A stretch of DNA of 42,736 nucleotides from Firmicutes bacterium UBA2116 (GTDB lineage: Bacteria; Bacillota; Clostridia; Tissierellales; Sedimentibacteraceae): the NCBI GenBank assembly GCA_002331025.1, contig DCYG01000021.1, positions 39,232 through 81,967 on the forward strand. The letters are read 5' to 3'. The notes below the pieces were generated by a model that was not told where the DNA came from, made no database searches, and was given only the letters and a program-made list of their open reading frames with translations. This document shows positions 23,803 to 31,100 of this stretch, in pieces. Made by a program: the position numbers and the translations under genes. Every line of letters starts with the position of its first letter. The first letter of the stretch is position 1.

Positions 23803-24834
23803 CTACTTATTAGCGCTAATTTTTTCTTTTTTTAGTTCTTCTATTAAAAGAGGAACTACCTTGAATATATCTCCTACTATACCTACATCAGCAACATCAA
23901 ATATAGGAGCTGTCTCATCTTTATTGATTGCAATGATGAACTCAGATTCCTCCATACCTGCAAGGTGCTGGATTGCTCCGGATATACCGCATGCAATATA
24001 CAGATTTGGTCTTACTGTCTTACCTGTCTGACCAACCTGTCTGTCCTTTGGCACCCATCCTGCATCAACTGCCGCTCTTGAAGCAGAAATTGTTCCGCCC
24101 AGCAAATCAGCCAGTTCTTCAAGAACTGCATAATTTTCTGATCCGTGCATTCCTCTGCCGCCTGATACCAATATTTTTGCATCCTCTATATTCATTCTTT
24201 GCTGAATTATTTTTGTTACTTCCAATATTTCAACATTTTTGCATTCCTTTGGTATGTTGATTTTGTATTCTTCAACATTTACAGGATTTGCTTCCGAATA
24301 TTTAGCTGACTGCATAACTCCCGGTCTTACGGTAGCCATCTGTGGTCTGTGGTTCGGGCACGCAATTGTGGCCATTATGTTACCGCCGAATGCAGGTCGT
24401 GTCATCATAAGGTTTAATTTTTCCGGCTCATCGCTGTCCGGTTCGATTGTCAGACCTGTACAGTCTGCTGTCAGGCCTGTATGAACTCTTGCAGATACTC
24501 TCGGAGCTAAATCTCTTCCGATTGCCGTTGCACCGAACAGCATGATATCGGGCTTCTTGTCCATTACAATTTTATTGAGAGCATATACGTACGGTTCAGT
24601 CATATATACGTCAAGCATTTCGTCATTTACATATATTACATTGTCAGCACCGCAGTAGCACAATCTTTTAGCTTCATCTTCCATGTCTGTTCCCAACAGG
24701 ACTGCCGTTACTGTGGTTTGTAATTCTTTTGCTAATTCCTTGCCCTTGCCTATCAATTCAATGGCAACTTTTTGTACCTTGCGGTCTCTTTGCTCCGCAA
24801 ATACAAATACACCTTTATATTCTGTATTTTTCAT
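23803..24834 (-). CDS. etfA: Electron transfer flavoprotein, alpha subunit
   Basis: A 343-aa FAD-binding subunit of the Etf heterodimer, which passes electrons between acyl-CoA dehydrogenases and their partners. In anaerobes it can bifurcate electrons from NADH to crotonyl-CoA and ferredoxin. The C-terminal FAD domain shows SGGRGMHGSENYAVLEELAD, SRAAVDAGW, RQVGQTGKTV and the end-region IFDVADVGIVGDIFKVVP. It is the last gene of the bcd-etfB-etfA unit, 13 bp after etfB. Its stop adjoins repeat R2. Confidence 0.95.
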   Translation of the reverse strand: MKNTEYKGVFVFAEQRDRKVQKVAIELIGKGKELAKELQTTVTAVLLGTDMEDEAKRLCYCGADNVIYVNDEMLDVYMTEPYVYALNKIVMDKKPDIMLFGATAIGRDLAPRVSARVHTGLTADCTGLTIEPDSDEPEKLNLMMTRPAFGGNIMATIACPNHRPQMATVRPGVMQSAKYSEANPVNVEEYKINIPKECKNVEILEVTKIIQQRMNIEDAKILVSGGRGMHGSENYAVLEELADLLGGTISASRAAVDAGWVPKDRQVGQTGKTVRPNLYIACGISGAIQHLAGMEESEFIIAINKDETAPIFDVADVGIVGDIFKVVPLLIEELKKEKISANK

Positions 24835-24847
24835 TGTCCGCCTCCTA

Positions 24848-25630
24848 CTAAATAATAAACTTTTCTTTCATTTTATCAACTATCAATTCAGCCGATTCCT
24901 GTGGTTCAAGATTAAATAGCTTACCTGCGGATTTTGCACCCTTGGTAAATGACTTCTTAACCTTTGTAGGAGAACCCTTAAGTCCGATGTTACTTGTATC
25001 CACGGTTAAATCATTCAATGTCCATACTGCTACCTTTTTAACTCTGAATGCATCGAATATGCCGCCCGGAGTCATATAGCGAGGATCGTTAAGCTCTGTC
25101 AATGCTGTTATCAATACAGGCAGCTTTGCCTTGATTAAATGATGTCTGTCCTCGTATTGTCTCTTTACTATTATTGAATCGCCTTCTATTTTTATATCTT
25201 CTGCATAGCTGATGTTTGGCAGCTTCAGATGCTCTGCAATCTGCGGGCCAACCTGAGCCGTGTCACCGTCTATGGCCTGTCTTCCTGTGATTATTAAATC
25301 ATATTTCAGATTATTTATTGCTGCAGCCAATGTAGTTGAGGTTGCCCATGTATCCGCACCTCCGAAAGCTCTGTCTGTTACAAGTACCGCTTCGTCTGCT
25401 CCCATAGCCAATGCTTCTCGGAGTGCTGCATCTGCCTGAGGCGGTCCCATGGACACAACTGTTACGTGTGCTCCGATTTCATCCTTCAATCTCAATGCTG
25501 CTTCTAACCCTGCTTTATCGTCAGGATTAATAATGCTTGGAACACCATCTCTTATAAGTGTGTTTGTCTTTGGGTCCAATCTTACTTCTGTTGTATCCGG
25601 CACTTGTTTAATGCATACTACTATATTCAC
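24848..25630 (-). CDS. etfB: Electron transfer flavoprotein, beta subunit
   Basis: A 260-aa EtfB with the family start MNIVVCIKQVPDTTEVRLDP, the signature VSMGPPQADAALREALAMGA, ADEAVLVTDRAFGGADTWAT and the nucleotide-binding region ITGRQAIDGDTAQVGPQIAE. It pairs with EtfA encoded directly downstream. In butyrate-producing anaerobes, the beta FAD is the bifurcating flavin. It is 12 bp after the acyl-CoA dehydrogenase gene. Start ATG with a purine-rich GGGAGGTAG site. Confidence 0.95.
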   Translation of the reverse strand: MNIVVCIKQVPDTTEVRLDPKTNTLIRDGVPSIINPDDKAGLEAALRLKDEIGAHVTVVSMGPPQADAALREALAMGADEAVLVTDRAFGGADTWATSTTLAAAINNLKYDLIITGRQAIDGDTAQVGPQIAEHLKLPNISYAEDIKIEGDSIIVKRQYEDRHHLIKAKLPVLITALTELNDPRYMTPGGIFDAFRVKKVAVWTLNDLTVDTSNIGLKGSPTKVKKSFTKGAKSAGKLFNLEPQESAELIVDKMKEKFII

Positions 25631-25642
25631 TTTACTACCTCC

Positions 25643-26779
25643 CTACTTTAACATGCTTGCACTGATAACCATTCTCTGAACCTCTGAGGTTCCTTCGTAG
25701 ATTTCAGTTATTTTAGCATCTCTCATCATTCTTTCAACAGGATAATCTCTTGTGTATCCGTATCCGCCGTGCAATTGAACAGCCTTTGTCGTAACATCCA
25801 TAGCTGTCTGAGAAGCAAACAGTTTAGCCATGGCTGCATCTACTCCGTATGGTTGTCCCGCATCCTTGCTTAAAGCAGCTCTGTACACCAATAATCTTGC
25901 CGCATCAACTGCAGTCTGCATTTCCGCTAACTGGAATTGAGTGTTCTGGAATTTGGAAATAGTTCTTCCGAACTGTTTTCTTTCCTGTACATATTTGACA
26001 GTCTGATCTATAGCACCCTGTGCAATTCCAAGAGCCTGAGCTGCAATACCTATTCTGCCGCCGTCAAGAGTTTTCATGGCTATTTTAAAGCCCTGACCTT
26101 CCTTGCCTATCAGGTTTTCTTTTGGTACTATACAATCTTCAAATATCAATTCACAAGTAGCTGAGCCTCTGATACCCATTTTCAATTCTTTCTTTCCTAT
26201 TGAAAAACCCGGGAAGTCCTTTTCTACTATAAAAGCAGATATACCTTTTGTGCCTATTGATTTGTCGGTCATTGCCATTACTATATAAACATCCGCATAG
26301 GAACCGTTAGTAATAAATATTTTACTTCCGTTTAATACATAGTGGTCTCCGTTTAAAACCGCTTTTGTTTGTTGTCCCGCGGCATCTGTACCTGCTCCTG
26401 CCTCAGTTAAACCAAAAGCTCCTATTGAATGCGAAGTAATCATAGGTAAATATTTTTTCTTTTGTTCCTCTGTGCCAAATTCATATATCGGAGCTCCACA
26501 CAATGATGTATGTGCGGATAATATAACTCCCGTAGTACCGCAAACCTTTGATAATTCTTCTACTGCCATAACATAGGTTAAATTATCGCAGCCTTGTCCG
26601 CCGTATTCCTTTGGAAACGGAATACCCATAAAACCGTATTTTTGCATCTTTTCAACTGTCTCAAGCGGAAATCTTTCCTCTTCGTCAATTTCCTGAGCTA
26701 ACGGTTCTACCTCGTTGACAGCGAATTCTCTAAAAAGCTGTCTTGCCATTTCATGTTCCTTACTTAATTGAAAATTCAT
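25643..26779 (-). CDS. bcd: Acyl-CoA dehydrogenase, butyryl-CoA dehydrogenase type
   Basis: A 378-aa FAD enzyme. Signature 1 is FGLTEAGAGTDAAGQQTKAV. The FAD-binding region is RKQFGRTISKFQNTQFQLAE, and the catalytic glutamate lies in ITEIYEGTSEVQRMVIS. With EtfAB it forms the Bcd-Etf complex that reduces crotonyl-CoA to butyryl-CoA in short-chain fermentation. The gene order bcd-etfB-etfA supports that role. GGGAG precedes the ATG. The exact acyl chain preference is inferred from context only. A promoter and Rex-like repeats lie upstream. Confidence 0.92.
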   Translation of the reverse strand: MNFQLSKEHEMARQLFREFAVNEVEPLAQEIDEEERFPLETVEKMQKYGFMGIPFPKEYGGQGCDNLTYVMAVEELSKVCGTTGVILSAHTSLCGAPIYEFGTEEQKKKYLPMITSHSIGAFGLTEAGAGTDAAGQQTKAVLNGDHYVLNGSKIFITNGSYADVYIVMAMTDKSIGTKGISAFIVEKDFPGFSIGKKELKMGIRGSATCELIFEDCIVPKENLIGKEGQGFKIAMKTLDGGRIGIAAQALGIAQGAIDQTVKYVQERKQFGRTISKFQNTQFQLAEMQTAVDAARLLVYRAALSKDAGQPYGVDAAMAKLFASQTAMDVTTKAVQLHGGYGYTRDYPVERMMRDAKITEIYEGTSEVQRMVISASMLK

Positions 26780-26820
26780 TATTTCACTCCCTTAAATTTT
26801 TTGTCCTTCTACCCTTGTTT

Positions 26821-26860
26821 GTTATTTTTTTAACCTTGCGTGTCAAAAAAAAAGTAACAC
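26821..26860. promoter_or_regulatory. Rex-like operator candidates before bcd
   Basis: Two inverted repeats in the bcd leader: GTTA-TTTTTT-TAAC (26821-26834; TTGTTA on the left, a perfect Rex half-site) and GTGTCA...GTAACAC (26840-26860). Rex, the NADH/NAD+ sensor, binds TTGTTAA-N4-TTAACAA-like sites and controls bcd operons in Clostridia. The match is partial and rests on inspection. Confidence 0.4.
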
Positions 26861-26870
26861 AAACAAATAG

Positions 26871-26899
26871 ATTATACTAAATTGTATATAAAATATCAA
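26871..26899 (-). promoter_or_regulatory. Sigma-A promoter of bcd-etfB-etfA
   Basis: Minus strand TTGATA (26899-26894), 17-nt spacer, TATAAT (26876-26871), about 92 bp before the bcd ATG. It indicates that bcd-etfBA has its own promoter, separate from crt. Confidence 0.65.
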
Positions 26900-26910
26900 G
26901 TTATATATTA

Positions 26911-27681
26911 TTAAAATTCCGGTTTTCTTTTCTCCAAAAATGCAGTCATACCTTCTTTTTGATCTTCAGAAGCAAAGCATAAACCAAATATATTGGATTC
27001 ATAAGCAATCCCTGTATCTATGTCAGTTTCAATACCTCTGTTCACAGCTTCCTTTGCATATCTTACTGCAACGCCTGAGTTTGATACAATTTTTTCAGCC
27101 ATCTTATAGGTTTCTTCCATCAGGCTGTCCTTGTCTGTAATTTTATTAACAAGTCCTATTCTGTACGCTTCGTCTGCATTTATATGCAACCCCGTAAACA
27201 TGAGTTCCTTTGCTCTGCCTAAACCAACCAATCTTGCTAATCTTTGTGTTCCTGAGAATCCCGGTATAATTCCGAGTCCTACCTCCGGCTGCCCGAATTT
27301 AGCCTTTTCCGAAGCAATCCTGATGTCGCAGGCCATAGCCAGCTCACATCCTCCACCCAGTGCAAAACCGTTTACTGCCGCAATTACTACCTTGTTCATT
27401 GTTTCAATTTTTCTGAACAGCCTTGAGCCGTCTTCCGAAAATTTCTTTGCCTCTGAAGGACCCAGGTTGCTCATGTAAGAAATATCGGCTCCTGCAACAA
27501 ATGCCTTTCCTTCTCCCGTTAAAACTACAACCGAAACCTCATCGTCATTACTAATTTGGTCGAATGCATATTCAAGCTCATCGAGCATGATAACATTTAA
27601 CGAATTAAGTGTCTGAGGGCTGTTTAATTTAACCGTACATATTCCTTTGTCTTTTTCAATAACTAAATTTTTTACCTCCAT
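26911..27681 (-). CDS. crt: Enoyl-CoA hydratase (crotonase)
   Basis: A 256-aa crotonase-fold enzyme. The oxyanion-hole segment is AFVAGADISYM. The signature is ALGGGCELAMACDIRIASEK with the catalytic glutamates in CELAMACD and GQPEVGLGIIPG. It hydrates enoyl-CoA; next to bcd the likely reaction is 3-hydroxybutyryl-CoA to crotonyl-CoA. The start is the ATG at 27681, after AAAGGGTG with 6-nt spacing. It lies 131 bp before bcd. Thiolase and 3-hydroxybutyryl-CoA dehydrogenase genes, often in the same cluster, are not in this window. Confidence 0.9.
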   Translation of the reverse strand: MEVKNLVIEKDKGICTVKLNSPQTLNSLNVIMLDELEYAFDQISNDDEVSVVVLTGEGKAFVAGADISYMSNLGPSEAKKFSEDGSRLFRKIETMNKVVIAAVNGFALGGGCELAMACDIRIASEKAKFGQPEVGLGIIPGFSGTQRLARLVGLGRAKELMFTGLHINADEAYRIGLVNKITDKDSLMEETYKMAEKIVSNSGVAVRYAKEAVNRGIETDIDTGIAYESNIFGLCFASEDQKEGMTAFLEKRKPEF

Positions 27682-27801
27682 AAAAAACACCCTTTCTTAA
27701 ATTTTTTGCAATTTAATTATGATATATGTAGTATACCACGAACAAGTCTTAAAAACATATCTAATTGATTAAAATTTGTTAACAACTTAACGTTGCTTAG
27801 C

Positions 27802-28839
27802 TTAAATACAAGCCGGAACATAATTAATTGACATGTTTTGAGGGAAACCATTCATTATATTCAAATTTTGTACGGCCTGTCCCGCTGCTCCTTTTATTAA
27901 ATTATCAATTGCGGCAAATACGATTAACGAATTGTCTTGCTCATCCACCTCAAAATTTATGTGACACATGTTTGAGTTTCTGACCCATTTTGTCTCAACA
28001 TACATACCTCTATCCAATATTTGAACGAACGGCTTACCATTATAATATTTTTGATATATATTCCCGATAAAATCACGGTCGATTTTTGCTGTAGGCTTAG
28101 TATAGCAGGTAACAAGGATACCCCTTTGCATAGGAACAATATGAGGCACAAAGGTCAGCCTTACTAGTTCATTTGTAAAATACTCAATTGCTTTCTGAGT
28201 TTCTATTTTGTGAGGGTGATTCGTAATTTTGTAAGGCTTAACTGATTCGTTCGCCTCCGCAAAATGGGTTCCAATCGTAAGTGTCCTGCCTGAGCCCGAC
28301 AATGCACATTTCCCGTCAACCGTCACCTCGGTCGAAATTATTTTTTCTTTAATAAGGGGCAGCAATGCAAGCTCGATTGCTGTTGCAAAACATCCGGGGT
28401 TAGCAATATTTTCTGCATCTTGTATCTCGTTTTCATTCCACTCGCTGAGCCCATAAGTAAATCGGGAGGAAAGATTAATAGATTTATGTTCTTTTCCGTA
28501 GTACTGCTTATACTCCGCACTGTTCATTAAACGGTAATCTACTCCGAGATCAATAACCTTTACGTTATTCAATATATCCTCGTTAAGCTTCTCCATCAAG
28601 ACACCGTAGGGCAGAGATGTGAACAGCACATCTATACCGTCGGCAATAGTTTCATAATCAAGAGCCGAACAGATATCTTGACTAAGACCGGTAAAATTCC
28701 GGTATATATAAGAATATTTGTTATCGTTATAGGTTTCTGATATGGTTTTAATTATTTTTACTTCAGGATGACCGTAAAGCAATCTTACTAATTCCTGTCC
28801 GGCATATCCGGTTGCACCGACAATTCCAACTTTTATCAT
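27802..28839 (-). CDS. argC: N-acetyl-gamma-glutamyl-phosphate reductase
   Basis: A 345-aa NADPH-dependent reductase of arginine biosynthesis that converts N-acetylglutamyl-5-phosphate to the semialdehyde. It shows the Rossmann start VGIVGATGYAGQELVRLL, the catalytic Cys in NPGCFATA near residue 149, and GTHFAEANESVKPYKITNHP near 215. Length is normal. It lies 27 bp after mraY on the same strand, with GGGAGGAATTTC before its ATG, suggesting co-transcription. No other arg gene is in the window. Confidence 0.95.
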   Translation of the reverse strand: MIKVGIVGATGYAGQELVRLLYGHPEVKIIKTISETYNDNKYSYIYRNFTGLSQDICSALDYETIADGIDVLFTSLPYGVLMEKLNEDILNNVKVIDLGVDYRLMNSAEYKQYYGKEHKSINLSSRFTYGLSEWNENEIQDAENIANPGCFATAIELALLPLIKEKIISTEVTVDGKCALSGSGRTLTIGTHFAEANESVKPYKITNHPHKIETQKAIEYFTNELVRLTFVPHIVPMQRGILVTCYTKPTAKIDRDFIGNIYQKYYNGKPFVQILDRGMYVETKWVRNSNMCHINFEVDEQDNSLIVFAAIDNLIKGAAGQAVQNLNIMNGFPQNMSINYVPACI

Positions 28840-28866
28840 GAAATTCCTCCCTCATACATAATTTCA

Positions 28867-29835
28867 TTACGACCCTAAACCTGAATATGCAATGATACAT
28901 GCCGCAAGGGTTATAACGCAAAACGTCAATGTAATAGTAGTTTCCTTCCAGCCGCTCTTTTCCAGATGATGATGGAAAGGTGCTATCTTAAAAACTCTTT
29001 TATTAAAGTACCTTAATGAAAATAACTGTATTATAACGCTTAATGCTTCAAAAATACAAACACAAAGCACAAGAATAAGCCATAGTGGTATGCTCAATTC
29101 AATCAAGAATACCGCAATTGCTCCGCCCAACATAAGAGAACCCGTATCTCCCATAAAAATTTTGGCAGGATATCTGTTAAAAAACAGAGTACCGAGACAA
29201 GCTCCCTCCATTATTACAGCTCCAAACAGCACATCCTCAGCTTTCAATCGATATGCAACTATCCCTATAAACACAAAGACAACAGAGCATATGCCCAATG
29301 CAAGCCCGTCAACTCCGTCTGTAATATTGACACTGTTGCTTGATAAAACGATCAGAAAAACCATCAAAGCACCGTACAGATACCTGTTCATTTCTATCGA
29401 AACTCCTATGAACGGAAGCACGATTTGTGTATCTGCCTGTCCGGAAGCAATTAAGTATGTAATTATAATTACACCTATAATTATAAGACCGGATGACTTT
29501 TCTTTGGGTGTTACACCATCCCTCTTTTTCTTAACCTTGATATAATCGTCAACAAACCCCATCAGTCCAAATAACAATAAGAAAAAATTAATCCATATTA
29601 TTCTGCCTGTCGATATAGCGTAAACCATGGTAGAAATAAATAATGTCAGATTTATAGCAATGCCGCCCATTGTTGGTGTTGCAGCCTTGTGCTTATGCAG
29701 CTCCTGTATACAAGACTTCTTATTGCTTTCTACATTTTCTGCTCTTTTGAAAAACCTCGTCCGAGACAGCTTGTCTATAAATATCTTTAAAAATACAGCT
29801 GTAAAAAATATGCTGAAAGCAAAATATAGTATCAT
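28867..29835 (-). CDS. mraY: Phospho-N-acetylmuramoyl-pentapeptide-transferase
   Basis: A 322-aa integral membrane enzyme that attaches phospho-MurNAc-pentapeptide to undecaprenyl phosphate (lipid I). Conserved motifs are ATPTMGGIAI, GFVDDYIKVKKKRDGVTPKE, NSVNITDGVDGLA, MGDTGSLMLGG and FHHHLEKSGWKE, with about ten transmembrane helices. The start at 29835 has GGAGGGG 9 nt upstream; the longer open frame is rejected. It lies away from any mur/fts cluster, next to argC, so it could be a second copy or a relocated one. Confidence 0.9.
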   Translation of the reverse strand: MILYFAFSIFFTAVFLKIFIDKLSRTRFFKRAENVESNKKSCIQELHKHKAATPTMGGIAINLTLFISTMVYAISTGRIIWINFFLLLFGLMGFVDDYIKVKKKRDGVTPKEKSSGLIIIGVIIITYLIASGQADTQIVLPFIGVSIEMNRYLYGALMVFLIVLSSNSVNITDGVDGLALGICSVVFVFIGIVAYRLKAEDVLFGAVIMEGACLGTLFFNRYPAKIFMGDTGSLMLGGAIAVFLIELSIPLWLILVLCVCIFEALSVIIQLFSLRYFNKRVFKIAPFHHHLEKSGWKETTITLTFCVITLAACIIAYSGLGS

Positions 29836-30068
29836 AGCTCTATTCCCCTCCGAAATGTATGAAGCTGATATCATTATATCATTGTTATGAGGAAAATAAA
29901 AGCTGTCCCTTAATAAATTACTTGCTTAAAGCTCCTTAAATATGAAGAATTTTGCATATATTAAATAATTAATAGGCTGATTATGAAAGATATGGTCAGA
30001 AAGATAAGAAATAAATTAAAGAACGTTACGCATTACAAACGGCAAAACTTTAAGGTATTGGGAAAAAC

Positions 30069-30097
30069 TTGAAATTACTATGTGATTGTGATACAAT
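30069..30097 (+). promoter_or_regulatory. Promoter of the holin-like toxin mRNA
   Basis: TTGAAA (30069-30074), 17-nt spacer, TACAAT (30092-30097). Transcription would start near 30104, giving a leader of about 54 nt. The remaining 29836-30068 DNA has no recognisable gene. Confidence 0.65.
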
Positions 30098-30157
30098 GTT
30101 TTATAGGAATTGCCACAACGGATAGGTGGTTAGGTCCCTGAAGAGGGAAGTGATAAT

Positions 30158-30247
30158 ATGGTTACATATGAAGCTCTGTTATGTATGTTTACATTCGGAA
30201 CTTTAATAGTATCAATTATCGCCTTGTCTAAAGACAAGCTTAAGTAA
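30158..30247 (+). CDS. Putative holin-like type I toxin peptide
   Basis: A 29-aa peptide, MVTYEALLCMFTFGTLIVSI followed by IALSKDKLK. It has one transmembrane helix and a short basic tail, the pattern of the small holin-like toxin family of Firmicutes (MVTYETL...FG.LV..IIAL). Such peptides insert in the membrane and are toxic when overexpressed. A GAGGGAAGTGAT ribosome binding site precedes the ATG. It has its own promoter upstream, a terminator downstream and a convergent antisense RNA, so the locus has every part of a type I toxin-antitoxin module. Confidence 0.8.
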   Translation: MVTYEALLCMFTFGTLIVSIIALSKDKLK

Positions 30248-30278
30248 TTTTTATACGTAAAAGGGAAACCTGGGGTAT

Positions 30279-30372
30279 AAAAAAATAACCGCCTGATAGT
30301 TTTCCTGACTATGCGGTTATTTTTAACCAAATACATGGGAGCTGACCGTTTATTCGGCAGTTCCTTTTATTT
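30279..30372 (-). ncRNA. Antisense RNA antitoxin of the holin-like toxin
   Basis: Predicted 94-nt RNA running toward the toxin gene from the promoter at 30379-30407 and stopping at the shared terminator. It overlaps the toxin mRNA only at the 3' end (about 45 nt), as in Fst/RNAII-type or BsrG/SR4-type systems. No coding capacity is evident. Predicted from promoter and terminator, not by homology. Confidence 0.65.
30281..30324. terminator. Bidirectional terminator shared by toxin mRNA and antitoxin RNA
   Basis: Stem AAAAATAACCGC (30281-30292) / GCGGTTATTTTT (30313-30324) with inner ATAGT/ACTAT. A T-run follows on both strands (7 Ts on the minus strand). Both RNAs end here and are complementary over it. 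Confidence 0.85.
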
Positions 30373-30378
30373 ATCATT

Positions 30379-30407
30379 ATTTTATCATGTATTATTACAA
30401 AGGTCAA
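30379..30407 (-). promoter_or_regulatory. Promoter of the antisense RNA
   Basis: Minus strand TTGACC (30407-30402), 17-nt spacer, TAAAAT (30384-30379). It is stronger in -35 match than the toxin promoter, as expected if the antitoxin RNA must be in excess. Confidence 0.65.
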
Positions 30408-30454
30408 GTTAATTTCCATTTTTTAACCCACAGCCGCAAGAACCGTCCCCGTAA

Positions 30455-31087
30455 TTACACTATTTCTTTTATATCTATCATCTTATCCAGAACATATTTT
30501 ACATTATATTGGTTTCTAAGCTCTTCCGATAATTTATGCCATCCGCACAGCACCGGGATTACGTTGGAGTTTATGGCACATTCCATATCAAACCTTGAAT
30601 CACCCACATACAATGTATTTTCTTTTTTGCTGTTTAAAAGCTCTATTGTTTTAATCAGCGGTTCTTTATCAGGCTTATGTTTTTCTACATCGTCTGCGGT
30701 GATGATTACATCAAAATATTTTTTTATATTTAAATTGTCAACAGCCGCCAAGGTTGAATTTCTCAGCCTTGAAGTAGCAATTCCCATCTTTATATTTTTG
30801 CCCTTTAAATAATCTAAAGCTTCTTTAACGGTTTCGTAGAGGCTTACCTCATCATTGAATCTTTCTACCTGGTATTCTCTGTAGCAGGCAATAACATCCT
30901 CAAAGCTATGCTCGGAAAAATCTCTTTGCAATGTCAGGGCAAGGGGCTCTCCGAACGTACTCATTACATAATCTTCATCAAAGCCATCTTTGCCGAATAC
31001 CGTATATATGTGTTTATATGAATTAATAACCACCTGACTCGTATCTGCAAGCGTACCGTCAAAGTCAAATATTACTGTATCAATCAT
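30455..31087 (-). CDS. HAD-family phosphatase (PpaX/phosphoglycolate phosphatase-like)
   Basis: A 210-aa HAD hydrolase with all four motifs: FDFDGTLAD (nucleophile Asp), IATSRLRN, KHKPDKEP and YVGDSRFDMECA. The cap domain lies at about residues 20-80. It probably dephosphorylates a small metabolite or pyrophosphate; the family does not fix the substrate. It is the last gene of the minus-strand housekeeping run, 13 bp after tex. Confidence 0.85.
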   Translation of the reverse strand: MIDTVIFDFDGTLADTSQVVINSYKHIYTVFGKDGFDEDYVMSTFGEPLALTLQRDFSEHSFEDVIACYREYQVERFNDEVSLYETVKEALDYLKGKNIKMGIATSRLRNSTLAAVDNLNIKKYFDVIITADDVEKHKPDKEPLIKTIELLNSKKENTLYVGDSRFDMECAINSNVIPVLCGWHKLSEELRNQYNVKYVLDKMIDIKEIV

Positions 31088-31100
31088 CTGTATCTCCCGT

